DNA of 64,000 nt. It comes from Filimonas lacunae. Its GTDB lineage: Bacteria; Bacteroidota; Bacteroidia; Chitinophagales; Chitinophagaceae. The stretch spans positions 3,100,001-3,164,000 of the forward strand of contig NZ_AP017422.1 of the NCBI RefSeq assembly GCF_002355595.1, given 5' to 3'. This document shows, in pieces, positions 44,669 through 53,922 of this stretch. A model generated the notes under the pieces. The model did not search any database, was not told the origin of the DNA, and saw only the letters and a list, made by a program, of their open reading frames with translations. The stretch's first letter is position 1, and each line of letters begins with the position of its first letter. Made by a program: the position numbers and the translations under genes.

Positions 44669-44701
44669 AAAAAGCCGGTAGTGTGTAGCTACCGGCTTTT
44701 T
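44669..44701. terminator. Bidirectional terminator after the OYE gene
   Basis: A perfect 13-bp stem: AAAAAGCCGGTAG (44669-44681) and CTACCGGCTTTTT (44689-44701) around TGTGTAG. It is A-rich before and T-rich after, so it serves both the OYE gene and the convergent Rpn gene. Confidence 0.9.
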
Positions 44702-44728
44702 GAATAAGTTATTGTTGTTAGACTTTTA

Positions 44729-45532
44729 TTACCTGTTAATTTTTTTAAGCTGATCAAGTGTGAAACCTGTTAATCGCTTAATTGTTTCCTCATTCATTCC
44801 AATTTTAATCATCTCTAAGCCAATTTCTACTTTGCTCTTCACTTTTCCTTCTTCTACACCTTCTTCCCGCCCTTGCAGGTATCTTATATCATTTCTTATG
44901 TCTAGTGTAACTGGCATATAAACCTCCGCTTTAACAATTTGCTCTTGCAAATCAATTCCACGTAACTGTGCTATTATTTCAAGGTGCTTTACTTTTTCTC
45001 TGAAAACAGTATCATCACCCTTCGTTAATATTTGCAATTTAGTCAAAATTTCCCGTATCAGCTCTAGTTTATCTCCATTTCCTGTTAAAATGGCGAGCAA
45101 TACCTCTCCCGGATCGTCAGAGGAAAGAAACACTTTTGATGATATATTTCTTATATCTATAATGGGACAAGTATACTGGAGCCCGAAAGACTCGTAGCTG
45201 TTTACCATTGTCATTGTTTTCTCCCCTACGTATATTACGATACCCATCACCTTTTTACCATAGCATTCTGCCAATAATAAATCATATTTAGCCATACGAA
45301 AGGCCATTTGATGATCATTTGTCGACTGCCATTCGACATGCAATATGAAGGATGTACCAGTAACAGGCACTACCTCCACCACTGTATCTGCTTCACGTTC
45401 TATTATTGTTTGCTGTACTTTAGTGGGCAAAGGCAAGATCTTATCTGTTTCTATGGCAAGTAAAGATTTAAGCAGGTTATGTTTGGGGTTCTTAAATGTT
45501 TCTCGTAGAATCTTGTCATATTCATTGGCCAT
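44729..45532 (-). CDS. Rpn/PD-(D/E)XK nuclease-family protein
   Basis: The 267-residue protein of the Rpn 'recombination-promoting nuclease/putative transposase' type carries the nuclease core in READTVVEV followed by FILHVEWQS, giving the D...ExQ version of PD-(D/E)XK. It ends in the charged tail EGVEEGKVKSK and a short helical motif (MIKIGMNEETIKRLTGFTLDQLKKI) typical of this family. Members cut DNA and can promote recombination. A decayed copy of its C-terminus lies just upstream at 45648-45827. Confidence 0.85.
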   Translation of the reverse strand: MANEYDKILRETFKNPKHNLLKSLLAIETDKILPLPTKVQQTIIEREADTVVEVVPVTGTSFILHVEWQSTNDHQMAFRMAKYDLLLAECYGKKVMGIVIYVGEKTMTMVNSYESFGLQYTCPIIDIRNISSKVFLSSDDPGEVLLAILTGNGDKLELIREILTKLQILTKGDDTVFREKVKHLEIIAQLRGIDLQEQIVKAEVYMPVTLDIRNDIRYLQGREEGVEEGKVKSKVEIGLEMIKIGMNEETIKRLTGFTLDQLKKINR

Positions 45533-45647
45533 TCGCAGCTCTCGTATTTAAGTTTTAAATGTAAACACGAGAGTCTTTACAGCAGCTGTTCATTTTATTC
45601 ATTATCTACCTGCAAATAATAATCTCAATAATCACCTGCTATGTTAA

Positions 45648-45827
45648 CTAGGAAGCTTTTAGCTGTTCTTCCATTTTTTTAAGCTGTTCTAAAGTATGTC
45701 CGGTAATTTTTTGAATAAGAGAAAATGAAATCCCTTCTTTCAACATTTTTAAAGCACATTCCTGATTAGCATCTTCTGCTCCCTGTAGGTATCTTATGTC
45801 TTTCCTAATATCAAGTATAACCGGCAT
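45648..45827 (-). pseudogene. C-terminal remnant of a second Rpn-family gene
   Basis: The 59-residue frame starts MPVILDIRKDIRYLQGAED and ends TLEQLKKMEEQLKAS. It matches the last ~60 residues of the intact Rpn protein (MPVTLDIRNDIRYLQGREE...), with the nuclease core missing. An 18-base block (AATGAATAAAATGAACAG on the minus strand) occurs upstream of both, at about 45586 and about 45888. That suggests a duplicated gene whose middle was deleted. It may be translated as a stand-alone tail. Confidence 0.7.
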
Positions 45828-46171
45828 TGTACTTTTTTAGTTACTTTTATACAGTTAATGGCTAAATTTACTCATCCTTACCTGTACAGCTCCTGTTCAT
45901 TTTATTCATTCTTAATCACTTAATTTTGCTGGTGTATCCTGACGGATTTGTTATTTTTCGCAAATGATATCATGAAATTACGATATGCCGTTAGGTGTCG
46001 TTTGCGGGTGAATTATACAACAGCATCAATTTCAACCATTTAGGCTGCTGGCATCTAAATTGCCAATGGGCTTAGCAGAACCAGTGATATATCATACTAA
46101 AAGGGCATACTATACCAATAATACCTAAGGCGTATTGCTTCACGCGCTTTCGCTACCTCTGTTTTAGTGTA
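45828..46171. other. Non-coding stretch before the sensor kinase
   Basis: No complete gene is supported. The Rpn-linked 18-base block lies near 45890-45910. TAATTTTG (about 45921) fits a plus-strand -7 box. The last ~85 bases form an open frame in phase with the sensor kinase but lack ATG, GTG or TTG in that phase. Confidence 0.4.
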
Positions 46172-48415
46172 GTGCTTCTACTTTGTGTATATGCTACAGC
46201 TTATTCCCAGCCTTACAGAAGAGATATAAAGGTTATTCATGAAAAGTTAGCGCAGTCGGCTTCCAACAGTAAAGAAAGAGTGGATCTGTTGCTGGTTTTA
46301 GGCAGGTATTACCTGGAAAATCCCGGCGAGCTTCCTAAAGATCTGGATAGCGCTTTATTAATTTGCCGTGCAGCAGCCCGTATGAGTGTTGCACTGAATT
46401 ATGCTGCAGGTAAAGGAAAGGCACAATTACTGGAAGCGAATATTTGTTTTGAAAAAGGACAGCCTGAGCAATCAAGACAGTTGTTACATGCTACCCTGGT
46501 ATTTTGCCGGGAGCATCACCTGCTGGCCACAGAAGCGGAATGCAATGTGTCATTGGCGCATTTGGCAAGCAATGCCCGGGAAAACCTGGATGAAAAAATG
46601 CGGCTGTATAAGCTGGCCATACAGCTGTTTAAAGAAGCCGATGAAAAGCAAAGTGAAGCCACCTCATTAAAAATGCTGGCCGACTTTAGCCAGATAAAGG
46701 GCAACCATGTAGAAGCTCTGGCCTACCTGCACCAGGCACAATTGATTTACGACTCCATTCATTTTGCCGATATGCAGGGGGTATACAATCTGTTCAGCAA
46801 TATTTATGCGCAGATGGGTAATTATACCCTGGCCCTGAAGTATGGCTTAATGGCGGCAAAAACAGCGGAAGATATGCAGGATAGCAGCCTGCAGGTAAGC
46901 TCTATTTATAACCATCTGGCACTGACCTATTATCAATTGTACCAGGATTCTTCTGCTATCAACACCTGGAAGAAGTCTTTACAAATAGCGCAGCAGTTTA
47001 AAGACACGGGTTACATTGGTACCATCACCTGTAACATTGCGCATTTATATCACCGCATGCACCGGTATAACGATGCCATTCGTATGCTCAACAGTTTGCG
47101 TAACTGGAATTTTGTTGACTTACAAAACCGCATTCGTGTTCCTTATATCTTTTTCAATGTATATGAAAGCCTGAAGCAGCGGGATAAAATGGATTTTTAT
47201 TATAAGCAGCTGCTACAGTTTCATGTAACCATTGACAGAGACGACCCCAACCAGCCTAATATATACAAGGCTATTATCCGTTATTTATTTTCTACCCGGC
47301 AGTATTCGCAAATGTTACCGTATGTGCAGGAGCTGGACAATATAACCATGCGATCGGGCAACAACAATATCCGTTCGCAAAACCAGCTGGAATGGTTTAG
47401 AATGGACTCTGCCACCGGTAACCTGGCTTCTGCCCTGGAGCATTATAAGTTGTATAAGGCCTATTCCGATTCGGTATTTAATATTGAAAAAAGCAAACAG
47501 ATCTATAACCTGGAAGTAGAATTTGAAACAGAACGAAAGGATAAGAACATTCAACTGCTTACCCAAAAGAACGAACTACAGCATAAAACCATACAAAAGG
47601 AAAAGCTCACCTCGCAAATTTTAATAGGCGGCGCGTTACTGTTAACATTGCTGCTGTTGCTAAGCTTTAGCAGCTACCGATTAAAGAGAAGGGTGAATTT
47701 GCAATTGCAGAACAAGCAGGAGGAAATTAATACGCAAAATCAGCTGCTGAAAAATGTGTTGCGGGAAAAAGAGTGGCTGCTGCGCGAGATTCACCACCGG
47801 GTAAAAAACAACCTGCAAATTGTTATCAGTTTATTAAACACCCAGTCGGCCTATCTGAACAATGAAGACGCGCTGGCTGCAATACGCAACAGCCAGCACC
47901 GCATGCATGCCATGTCGTTAATACACCAGAAGCTGTACCAGAGCGATAATATGGCCTGTATTGATATGGACTGGTATATACGCGAGTTGGTCACCTACAT
48001 GCGTTACAGTTTTCATACAGATAAAAGGATACGTTTTACCCTTCACTCCCAAACCATTGAACTGGATGTGGTGCAGGCTATTCCGTTGGGACTTATTTTA
48101 AACGAAGCAGTAAGCAATGCTATCAAGTATGCTTTCCCGGACAATCGCACTGGTGCCATACATATTTCCTTCGAAAAAGAAGAGGATGACTATTGCCTGC
48201 TTACCATTTCGGATAACGGTGTTGGTTTGCCTGAGGGTTTTGACATCCACCAATGTCAGTCGCTGGGTATGAGCCTGATGAATGGGTTAAGTGAGCAACT
48301 GGGTGGGGTATTTTATATTAACAATCACAATGGGGTTACTATTACTATCCACTTTCCGCTTAATCGACAGCTGGAGATAAATGGTAATCCGGCAACCATA
48401 AACACGATGCTATAG
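46172..48415 (+). CDS. TPR sensor histidine kinase (HisKA_2 type)
   Basis: The protein has at least 747 residues. An exported TPR-like region (residues ~20-440) is followed by a membrane helix near residue 482 (LIGGALLLTLLLLLSFSSY), a coiled coil, a HisKA_2 phosphoacceptor box (IHHRVKNNLQIVISLL), and a HATPase with NEAVSNAIKYAF and ISDNGVGLP. The GTG at 46172 is the only standard start in phase, but it leaves a signal peptide without a charged start. The frame is open upstream to 46088 and would add TRFRYLCFSVV, a normal signal start, so a non-ATG start may be used. A response regulator follows after two bases. Confidence 0.85.
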   Translation: MLLLCVYATAYSQPYRRDIKVIHEKLAQSASNSKERVDLLLVLGRYYLENPGELPKDLDSALLICRAAARMSVALNYAAGKGKAQLLEANICFEKGQPEQSRQLLHATLVFCREHHLLATEAECNVSLAHLASNARENLDEKMRLYKLAIQLFKEADEKQSEATSLKMLADFSQIKGNHVEALAYLHQAQLIYDSIHFADMQGVYNLFSNIYAQMGNYTLALKYGLMAAKTAEDMQDSSLQVSSIYNHLALTYYQLYQDSSAINTWKKSLQIAQQFKDTGYIGTITCNIAHLYHRMHRYNDAIRMLNSLRNWNFVDLQNRIRVPYIFFNVYESLKQRDKMDFYYKQLLQFHVTIDRDDPNQPNIYKAIIRYLFSTRQYSQMLPYVQELDNITMRSGNNNIRSQNQLEWFRMDSATGNLASALEHYKLYKAYSDSVFNIEKSKQIYNLEVEFETERKDKNIQLLTQKNELQHKTIQKEKLTSQILIGGALLLTLLLLLSFSSYRLKRRVNLQLQNKQEEINTQNQLLKNVLREKEWLLREIHHRVKNNLQIVISLLNTQSAYLNNEDALAAIRNSQHRMHAMSLIHQKLYQSDNMACIDMDWYIRELVTYMRYSFHTDKRIRFTLHSQTIELDVVQAIPLGLILNEAVSNAIKYAFPDNRTGAIHISFEKEEDDYCLLTISDNGVGLPEGFDIHQCQSLGMSLMNGLSEQLGGVFYINNHNGVTITIHFPLNRQLEINGNPATINTML

Positions 48416-48417
48416 CC

Positions 48418-49782
48418 ATGATACAGAAAGAGAAGATTTTAATTGTAGAGGATGAATTTATTGTTGCCAACGATTTGCGTCTGATGCTGCACAAAGCTGG
48501 TTACCAGCCCTGTGGTATTGCCTCATCGGTAGAGCAGGCCCGCCAGCTGGTAGCTACACAAAGTCCGGATTGGGTGTTGCTGGATATTATGCTGAAAGGG
48601 TCGTTAACCGGTATTGATCTGGCGCGTGAGCTGATGCAGCAAAAAATACCTTTCCTGTTCATTTCTGCCAACACCAATCAATCGATACTGGAAGCTGCCA
48701 AGGCCACCCACCCCTACGGTTTCCTGGTAAAGCCTTTTCGCGAAAGAGATTTGTTTGTGATGCTGGATATAGCCCGTTACCGGTATCAAACCGAAACGGC
48801 ACAGGTGCAGCAAAGACCTGCTGTTAACCGGGTGAATGATATTCCGGGCATTATAGGTGAGAATGCCGCCTTAATAGATGTGATTGAAAAGATTAAGATT
48901 GTAGCGCCGGTTACCACTTCCGTGCTCATTTTAGGCGAAAGCGGCACCGGAAAAGAAAAAGTAGCTCAAAGTATTCACCAGTATAGTAACCGGAAAGCCG
49001 GCCCATTTGTTACCATTAACTGTGCAGCCTTGCCCGTAAGCCTGGTAGAAGCAGAATTGTTTGGGCATGAAAAAGGCGCCTTCACCGGTGCGGTGCAACA
49101 ACGTGCTGGAAAGTTTGAGCAGGCGCATGGCGGTACTATATTCCTGGATGAAATAGGCGAACTGCCCCTGGATGCACAGGTGAAACTGCTGCGCGTGTTA
49201 CAGGAAAAAGAGGTGGAACGGCTGGGGAGCGATACGGTTATTAAAACCGATGTGCGCGTGGTGGCAGCTACCAACCGGCAGCTGGAGAAGGAAGTGGCGG
49301 AAGGCCGGTTTCGGCTCGACCTGTATTATCGCTTGAACGTGTTTCCGATAGAATTGCCCGCGTTACGTAAGCGTAAGGATGATTTGGAAGCCCTCACCTA
49401 TCATTTTATCCGTAAATACGGTCCTGCTTCGCCTATGAAGGTGAACAGCATCAGCGCTGCGGCGCTGGCACAGTTACAAGGCTATCACTGGCCGGGTAAC
49501 GTGCGCGAACTGGAGCACCTGATAGAGCGTCATGTGCTGCTGGCTTATACCAATTGTATAGAGGAGGTGAACCTGCCGCAAATGGCAGAACCGGAATACA
49601 CCCTTGACAATGGCCCGGTAAAAACCCTGAAAGAAATTGAAACCGAACATATATTAAACACCCTTAAAGCTTGCAAGGGAAAAGTGTATGGCCCGGGAGG
49701 AGCCGCCGAAGTTTTACGTATTCCTGCCGCCACTTTGTATTCCAAAATGAAGAAATTAGGGATCAAACAAGACTTTTTTTGA
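48418..49782 (+). CDS. Sigma-54-dependent response regulator (NtrC-like)
   Basis: The 454-residue protein has a receiver domain (residues 1-~125, with phospho-acceptor Asp in WVLLDIMLKG and Lys in FLVKPF). The AAA+ domain has Walker A GESGTGKE, Walker B TIFLDEIGEL and GAFTGA for sigma-54 contact, and a C-terminal Fis-type helix-turn-helix follows (GAAEVLRIPAATLYSKMKKL). When phosphorylated it should open sigma-54 promoters. It is translationally adjacent to the sensor kinase and almost certainly its partner. No obvious target site was found in the window. Confidence 0.95.
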   Translation: MIQKEKILIVEDEFIVANDLRLMLHKAGYQPCGIASSVEQARQLVATQSPDWVLLDIMLKGSLTGIDLARELMQQKIPFLFISANTNQSILEAAKATHPYGFLVKPFRERDLFVMLDIARYRYQTETAQVQQRPAVNRVNDIPGIIGENAALIDVIEKIKIVAPVTTSVLILGESGTGKEKVAQSIHQYSNRKAGPFVTINCAALPVSLVEAELFGHEKGAFTGAVQQRAGKFEQAHGGTIFLDEIGELPLDAQVKLLRVLQEKEVERLGSDTVIKTDVRVVAATNRQLEKEVAEGRFRLDLYYRLNVFPIELPALRKRKDDLEALTYHFIRKYGPASPMKVNSISAAALAQLQGYHWPGNVRELEHLIERHVLLAYTNCIEEVNLPQMAEPEYTLDNGPVKTLKEIETEHILNTLKACKGKVYGPGGAAEVLRIPAATLYSKMKKLGIKQDFF

Positions 49783-49923
49783 TAAAAAACCTTCTTTTGC
49801 CTACCGGAAAACAAGGAAAATGCAATAGAACTGCATGATTACGCGGTTTATACGTACCTTTCAGTTTTAACGCATAACCCTTATTTCCAACAACCATTAT
49901 TTTTATAACCAATTGAATTCATT

Positions 49924-50220
49924 ATGAGGCTTTCGGTATCATCCTTACCCCCCGATTTTGACAAATACGATTTGCAAAGATTGTTTGCTCCCTTCGGTTG
50001 GGTAGCCTATTCTAAAATTTTTTACGATCCAATTACTTTAAAAAGTACCCGTAAAGGTGTTGTAGAATTTAGAGAAGACCGTCAGGCTATTGCTGCCATG
50101 GAAGGTTTACAAGGTAAAATGGTAGGCCAGCACCCGCTCAATATTAAAGAGAAAAAGGCCAGACCTTTTAACGATGATAATAGCAACAACAACTACGATA
50201 ATAACAACAACTATCGATAA
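49924..50220 (+). CDS. RRM-domain RNA-binding protein
   Basis: The 98-residue protein is a single RNA-recognition motif with RNP2 LSVSSLP and an RNP1-position segment STRKGVVEF, plus an Asn/Asp/Tyr-rich tail (NDDNSNNNYDNNNNYR). Such small RRM proteins are frequent in Bacteroidota and may act as global RNA chaperones in place of Hfq. A terminator follows. Confidence 0.9.
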   Translation: MRLSVSSLPPDFDKYDLQRLFAPFGWVAYSKIFYDPITLKSTRKGVVEFREDRQAIAAMEGLQGKMVGQHPLNIKEKKARPFNDDNSNNNYDNNNNYR

Positions 50221-50226
50221 ACGGAA

Positions 50227-50255
50227 TAAAAAAAGCGGCTACCAGCCGCTTTTTT
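50227..50255. terminator. Terminator between the RRM gene and the injection locus
   Basis: AGCGGCT (50234-50240), ACC, AGCCGCT (50244-50250) form a perfect 7-bp stem with A before and T after. It serves both the RRM gene and the convergent eCIS operon. Confidence 0.85.
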
Positions 50256-50273
50256 GTAAGTATTCCAGATGGG

Positions 50274-52289
50274 TTATGCGTTGTTGTAAAATGTAGTACA
50301 CTGTGCATTTGTTAAGGATGGTTGCCTGATAAAGCCTGTTGGACTTGGACTCATTAACCCTATTGCATCGTGATTTTCCTGGTGCATAATAATATGCCCC
50401 AGTTCATGCGCCAGTGTGGCTGCGTCTGCAATGTCCTGCACTACAGCCTTATTGCGTAATAGTATGCTTGTTCCCGGCCCTCCTGTTGTAGAATACGCTC
50501 TACCGCCATCAATACCTGAAAACGTATGTACAAAAAAGGCACGATACCGGGCATTGAGGCCAAACATAGCGCTTCCGGTTCTAAATAAGCGTGTTGCTTC
50601 CGGAGTTGTAGAACTGGCATCCATAGAGGTGGCCAGGTCGGTATCGCCTATTAATGCATTGGTTTGTGCCTGTGTAGCTGTAGCGTTTACCCCGTGTACC
50701 ACCCGCACGTTACATTGTGAATAAATAGCGTTGGCAAAAGCCACATGATTAGCCGGATCGGCTGTAGCTCCAAACATTCTTAAAGTATCTATCGTAATTG
50801 TTTTTTCCGGAAGTGTGCGCGCTGCATCAGGTGGTGCAGTAGCTGTTCCCGCACCCCCAAATAAATTGCCGGCACGGGTTACTCCTTCCTGCTGGGCAGT
50901 AGTGGGCGTTGCAGGCATCAATGCCAGTGCCTGCTGTATTACTCTTATAATGACTGCACCATCTCTTTGGGCTGCCAGTAAACGCGCTTCGGGCAGTACC
51001 ATATTATTGGCAAATTCCAACGCTACATCAAATCCCGAAGCGCCCAGTTGGCGAAACACTTCTGTAATTAACGGTTGCGCAGCCACTGCATTGGTAAGCG
51101 CCAGTGCATTTAAATGAATGCCCCTGGATAAGGCATCTGCATGGGATGCTAAAAATGCCGCAGCATTTGCCTGAACGGTTGCTGCGGGTTGTGCTGCATT
51201 GGCAGCGGCAGGCATATCCAAAGCGGGTTGCATGGCTGCGGTAAATCCACCGGCAAGCGCCCTTATCTGTAAAGGGTGTAAAGTGCCTATATGCGTAGTA
51301 TCGTCTATTTCTACCGGCAAAGGCAAGCGCACGCCTGCCCGCCAGTTGGTCATAGCGGGCACAGGCAGATAATACTCATTATATACCAGTAAGGCCTGGG
51401 CCAACTCTTCATCGGTAATTCTGTCCAATGGTAAAGGAGATGCTGCGCCAGGCGGCGTAAAAGGGGTGGCCGTTAACCATAGGGGCAGTATTTCCCTGGC
51501 AATTCTGCGTATACTCATTCCCTCTGCTACAATTACATTCAGGCGGCTGGCAGCTCCGTTCAGCAACCCGCCCTGTATAGTTACAGGCCCTACCACTGTA
51601 TCCGTAACATTGTTGGGAAAAAAACGGATGCCACTTCTTGCCGCATTGCCTAACCGCATGGTATACCCTACAGCACCAGGATCGGCACGGGAAATTTGAG
51701 CAGTGGCCACGGGGGCTATAGCGCCTGTAACCTGCCGGTTACCTCCCGTAGCCACCTGTGCTGCGGTTTGATGCGCCTGTTGCTCGTAAGCGCTGTGTGC
51801 ATCATCAATACGCAACGGGCCAGTATGTTGCATACGTTGCTGTTGTATGGTATGGGTAAGTTCATGCGCTATCAGCTGCCGCCCGGCAGAATCTCCTCCC
51901 TGGTAGCGCCCCGGCGCAAATACAATATGCTCTCCCGAAGTATAGGCCAGTGCGTTAATGGCCTGGGCCGATTGGCCTGCCCTGGTGTCGGCATGCACAC
52001 GCACCCGGCTGAAATCGTGCCCGAAGCGAGGTTCCATAAAATGACGGATAGAGGTGTCCAGCGGTTCGCCCTTTGATTGTAATACCTCCTGTACAATACC
52101 CGGAATCTCCGGCTGTGTGCGTTCATCTGTGGCCGCACGTTGTATTTGTCCTTCTTTCTTTTTCTTACAGCTGTCGCATTCTCCACCTTCCGCCGATTTG
52201 TGTTCGCAGCCACATTTCTGAATCACCTTGCTTTCGATTACCGGGGCAACTGAGGGTTTAGCAGCTGGTGCTGCTATTGGCTGATGCAT
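50274..52289 (-). CDS. eCIS-core (DUF4157) protein with C-terminal metallopeptidase-like domain
   Basis: The 671-residue protein has a Cys/Lys-rich stretch (residues ~26-47, CGCEHKSAEGGECDSCKKKK). The eCIS core domain (DUF4157, residues ~65-150) follows, with FMEPRFGHDFSRVRVH and LIAHELTHTIQQ, the hallmark of proteins linked to extracellular contractile injection systems. After a long helical middle, the end has LAHELGHIIMHQENH followed by GLMSPS, like the zinc site and Met-turn of metzincin peptidases. It is probably a cargo toxin. It is last in the operon, 11 bases after the other core protein. Confidence 0.85.
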   Translation of the reverse strand: MHQPIAAPAAKPSVAPVIESKVIQKCGCEHKSAEGGECDSCKKKKEGQIQRAATDERTQPEIPGIVQEVLQSKGEPLDTSIRHFMEPRFGHDFSRVRVHADTRAGQSAQAINALAYTSGEHIVFAPGRYQGGDSAGRQLIAHELTHTIQQQRMQHTGPLRIDDAHSAYEQQAHQTAAQVATGGNRQVTGAIAPVATAQISRADPGAVGYTMRLGNAARSGIRFFPNNVTDTVVGPVTIQGGLLNGAASRLNVIVAEGMSIRRIAREILPLWLTATPFTPPGAASPLPLDRITDEELAQALLVYNEYYLPVPAMTNWRAGVRLPLPVEIDDTTHIGTLHPLQIRALAGGFTAAMQPALDMPAAANAAQPAATVQANAAAFLASHADALSRGIHLNALALTNAVAAQPLITEVFRQLGASGFDVALEFANNMVLPEARLLAAQRDGAVIIRVIQQALALMPATPTTAQQEGVTRAGNLFGGAGTATAPPDAARTLPEKTITIDTLRMFGATADPANHVAFANAIYSQCNVRVVHGVNATATQAQTNALIGDTDLATSMDASSTTPEATRLFRTGSAMFGLNARYRAFFVHTFSGIDGGRAYSTTGGPGTSILLRNKAVVQDIADAATLAHELGHIIMHQENHDAIGLMSPSPTGFIRQPSLTNAQCTTFYNNA

Positions 52290-52300
52290 ATGATATCTGT

Positions 52301-53890
52301 TTAGAATGCTTTGTTATAATCTTCGGCGGGCATTACAATGGCGCCTGACTCCCATACCCATTTTTCCAATGGGGTTGCTTCCAGCACGTTGGGGTCATCC
52401 GGCCCTTTATCCCAATGCACTTCGTATACTACTCCATTGATCAGCAAAGTCATATGTGTACCACCCCGCGCAGTAATTACCGCCAGTGGTATTTTATGCA
52501 GCTTATCAATACCGGTCATGTTGTTTTGCTTAATAGGCTCGGTGCGGCGGTATTCTATAACGGACTTATCCGGGTCAACCGGTATACCGGTTTTCTCATT
52601 AGAACTTTTATATTCTTTATTCTTTTTTACACCATTATTAGCCACAGAAGCTTCGGGTTTGCCATCCCCGGGATTTCTGGGGTCGGGCGCCCAAAACACT
52701 GCTTTCCAGCCAGCCTGGCTGATCAAGGCTTTTACCAGCTCATTGCCTTTGAATTTTCCATTACTGGTTTTCTGTGCTTCCTGAAACACCTTAGTCCAGT
52801 CGGCTGCCCTGCCCTGTGCATTGAAAGTATATTTTAATACATCCAGCACATAGTTGGTACAATCTGATGCAGTAACTCCCGATGGCGCAGCCGAACCGCA
52901 ACGGTTACCCTGCATGGTGCCGGTGCCGGTAGCTGCTACCGACTCTTTATGTTCCAGCATCATAGAACGCGCCTTGGCTCCTCCTACTTCGCCAAAGGTA
53001 TGTGTGCCGGGACTATCTGTTATGTTCTTTAATCCCGCCTTATTCATCATGGCAACAGGCGTGGTGGTGTACGCATAAAAAGTGCTGTCTGCATAATATA
53101 TGGGGTGATGGGTTTTATTACGTGCGGTACAACGCAGCGTATACCTGCCCTGTCCTTTGCTGAGCATATCTGGGCGCACCTCAAAGGGCGATGAGGTAGA
53201 TTTTGCACCGCCGCGTGTAGTAGAACGTCCTGTTATATACACATCCCCGGGGCCATATATCTCCCAGGTAAGATGCTCTATTTCGGGGTCGTTCATAGCT
53301 ATGTTCACATTTTTGGCTTTCGCATCTGCTATCACTACATCTTCTATAGGATCAATTGTAACCTTACTGCGGTCGTACTTAGCCGTTACGCCATCATAGT
53401 CAGGGGCTGCGGGTGTACGCATAATGGAAGGAGATGCCCCCTCGCTTATACCCGTAGTCTTTTGCGGGCCACCGCTTACCTGCCCGGCGGCTTTATGCGC
53501 CTGTTGTTCCAGGCCGTTATGCTGGTTGTTAAAAGAAAGGGAGGATGTGGCGGCTTTGCTTACTTCGCCCTGTTGTATGGTATGGGCCAGTTCGTGTGCA
53601 ATCAGCTGCCGGCCCTGTATGTTACCCGGCTGGTATTGCTGATGGCCAAATACAATATCCTGCCCTACCGTATAGGCTTTGGCCTGCACAGCGCCTGCTG
53701 CTTCGGTAGCCTGGTCGCCGGAGTGTATGCGTATATTAGAAAAGTCATGTCCAAAACGTGGCTCCATTTCAGTGCGTAAAGCCGTATCCAGTGGCTTGCC
53801 GTTGCCCTCCAGGGCCTGTTTGGCAATAGGCGGCACCGGCGTGGCTTCCGTTACCGGCGCTACGGTTGGTGCAGGTATTTTTTTTCGCAT
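52301..53890 (-). CDS. eCIS-core (DUF4157) protein with C-terminal cysteine-peptidase/amidase-like domain
   Basis: The 529-residue protein has a core DUF4157 domain at residues ~32-115, with MEPRFGHDFSNIRIH and LIAHELAHTIQQ, clearly related to the neighbouring core protein. The C-terminal ~200 residues differ: DCTNYVLDVLKY gives a candidate catalytic Cys, and GGTHMTLLINGVVYEVHW a candidate His. This order recalls NlpC/P60 or CHAP cysteine peptidases and amidases. It could be a second cargo that cuts cell-wall or cytoplasmic targets. The core domain is firm; the enzyme class is inferred from the Cys-His order only. Confidence 0.8.
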   Translation of the reverse strand: MRKKIPAPTVAPVTEATPVPPIAKQALEGNGKPLDTALRTEMEPRFGHDFSNIRIHSGDQATEAAGAVQAKAYTVGQDIVFGHQQYQPGNIQGRQLIAHELAHTIQQGEVSKAATSSLSFNNQHNGLEQQAHKAAGQVSGGPQKTTGISEGASPSIMRTPAAPDYDGVTAKYDRSKVTIDPIEDVVIADAKAKNVNIAMNDPEIEHLTWEIYGPGDVYITGRSTTRGGAKSTSSPFEVRPDMLSKGQGRYTLRCTARNKTHHPIYYADSTFYAYTTTPVAMMNKAGLKNITDSPGTHTFGEVGGAKARSMMLEHKESVAATGTGTMQGNRCGSAAPSGVTASDCTNYVLDVLKYTFNAQGRAADWTKVFQEAQKTSNGKFKGNELVKALISQAGWKAVFWAPDPRNPGDGKPEASVANNGVKKNKEYKSSNEKTGIPVDPDKSVIEYRRTEPIKQNNMTGIDKLHKIPLAVITARGGTHMTLLINGVVYEVHWDKGPDDPNVLEATPLEKWVWESGAIVMPAEDYNKAF

Positions 53891-53922
53891 GGCGATTGGT
53901 TTAGCAAAAAATAAACGGATGG

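Noticed and set aside
51696-52076. Plus-strand frames opposite the DUF4157 genes
   Set aside because: These are antisense shadows; the minus-strand frames carry conserved domains and operon spacing.
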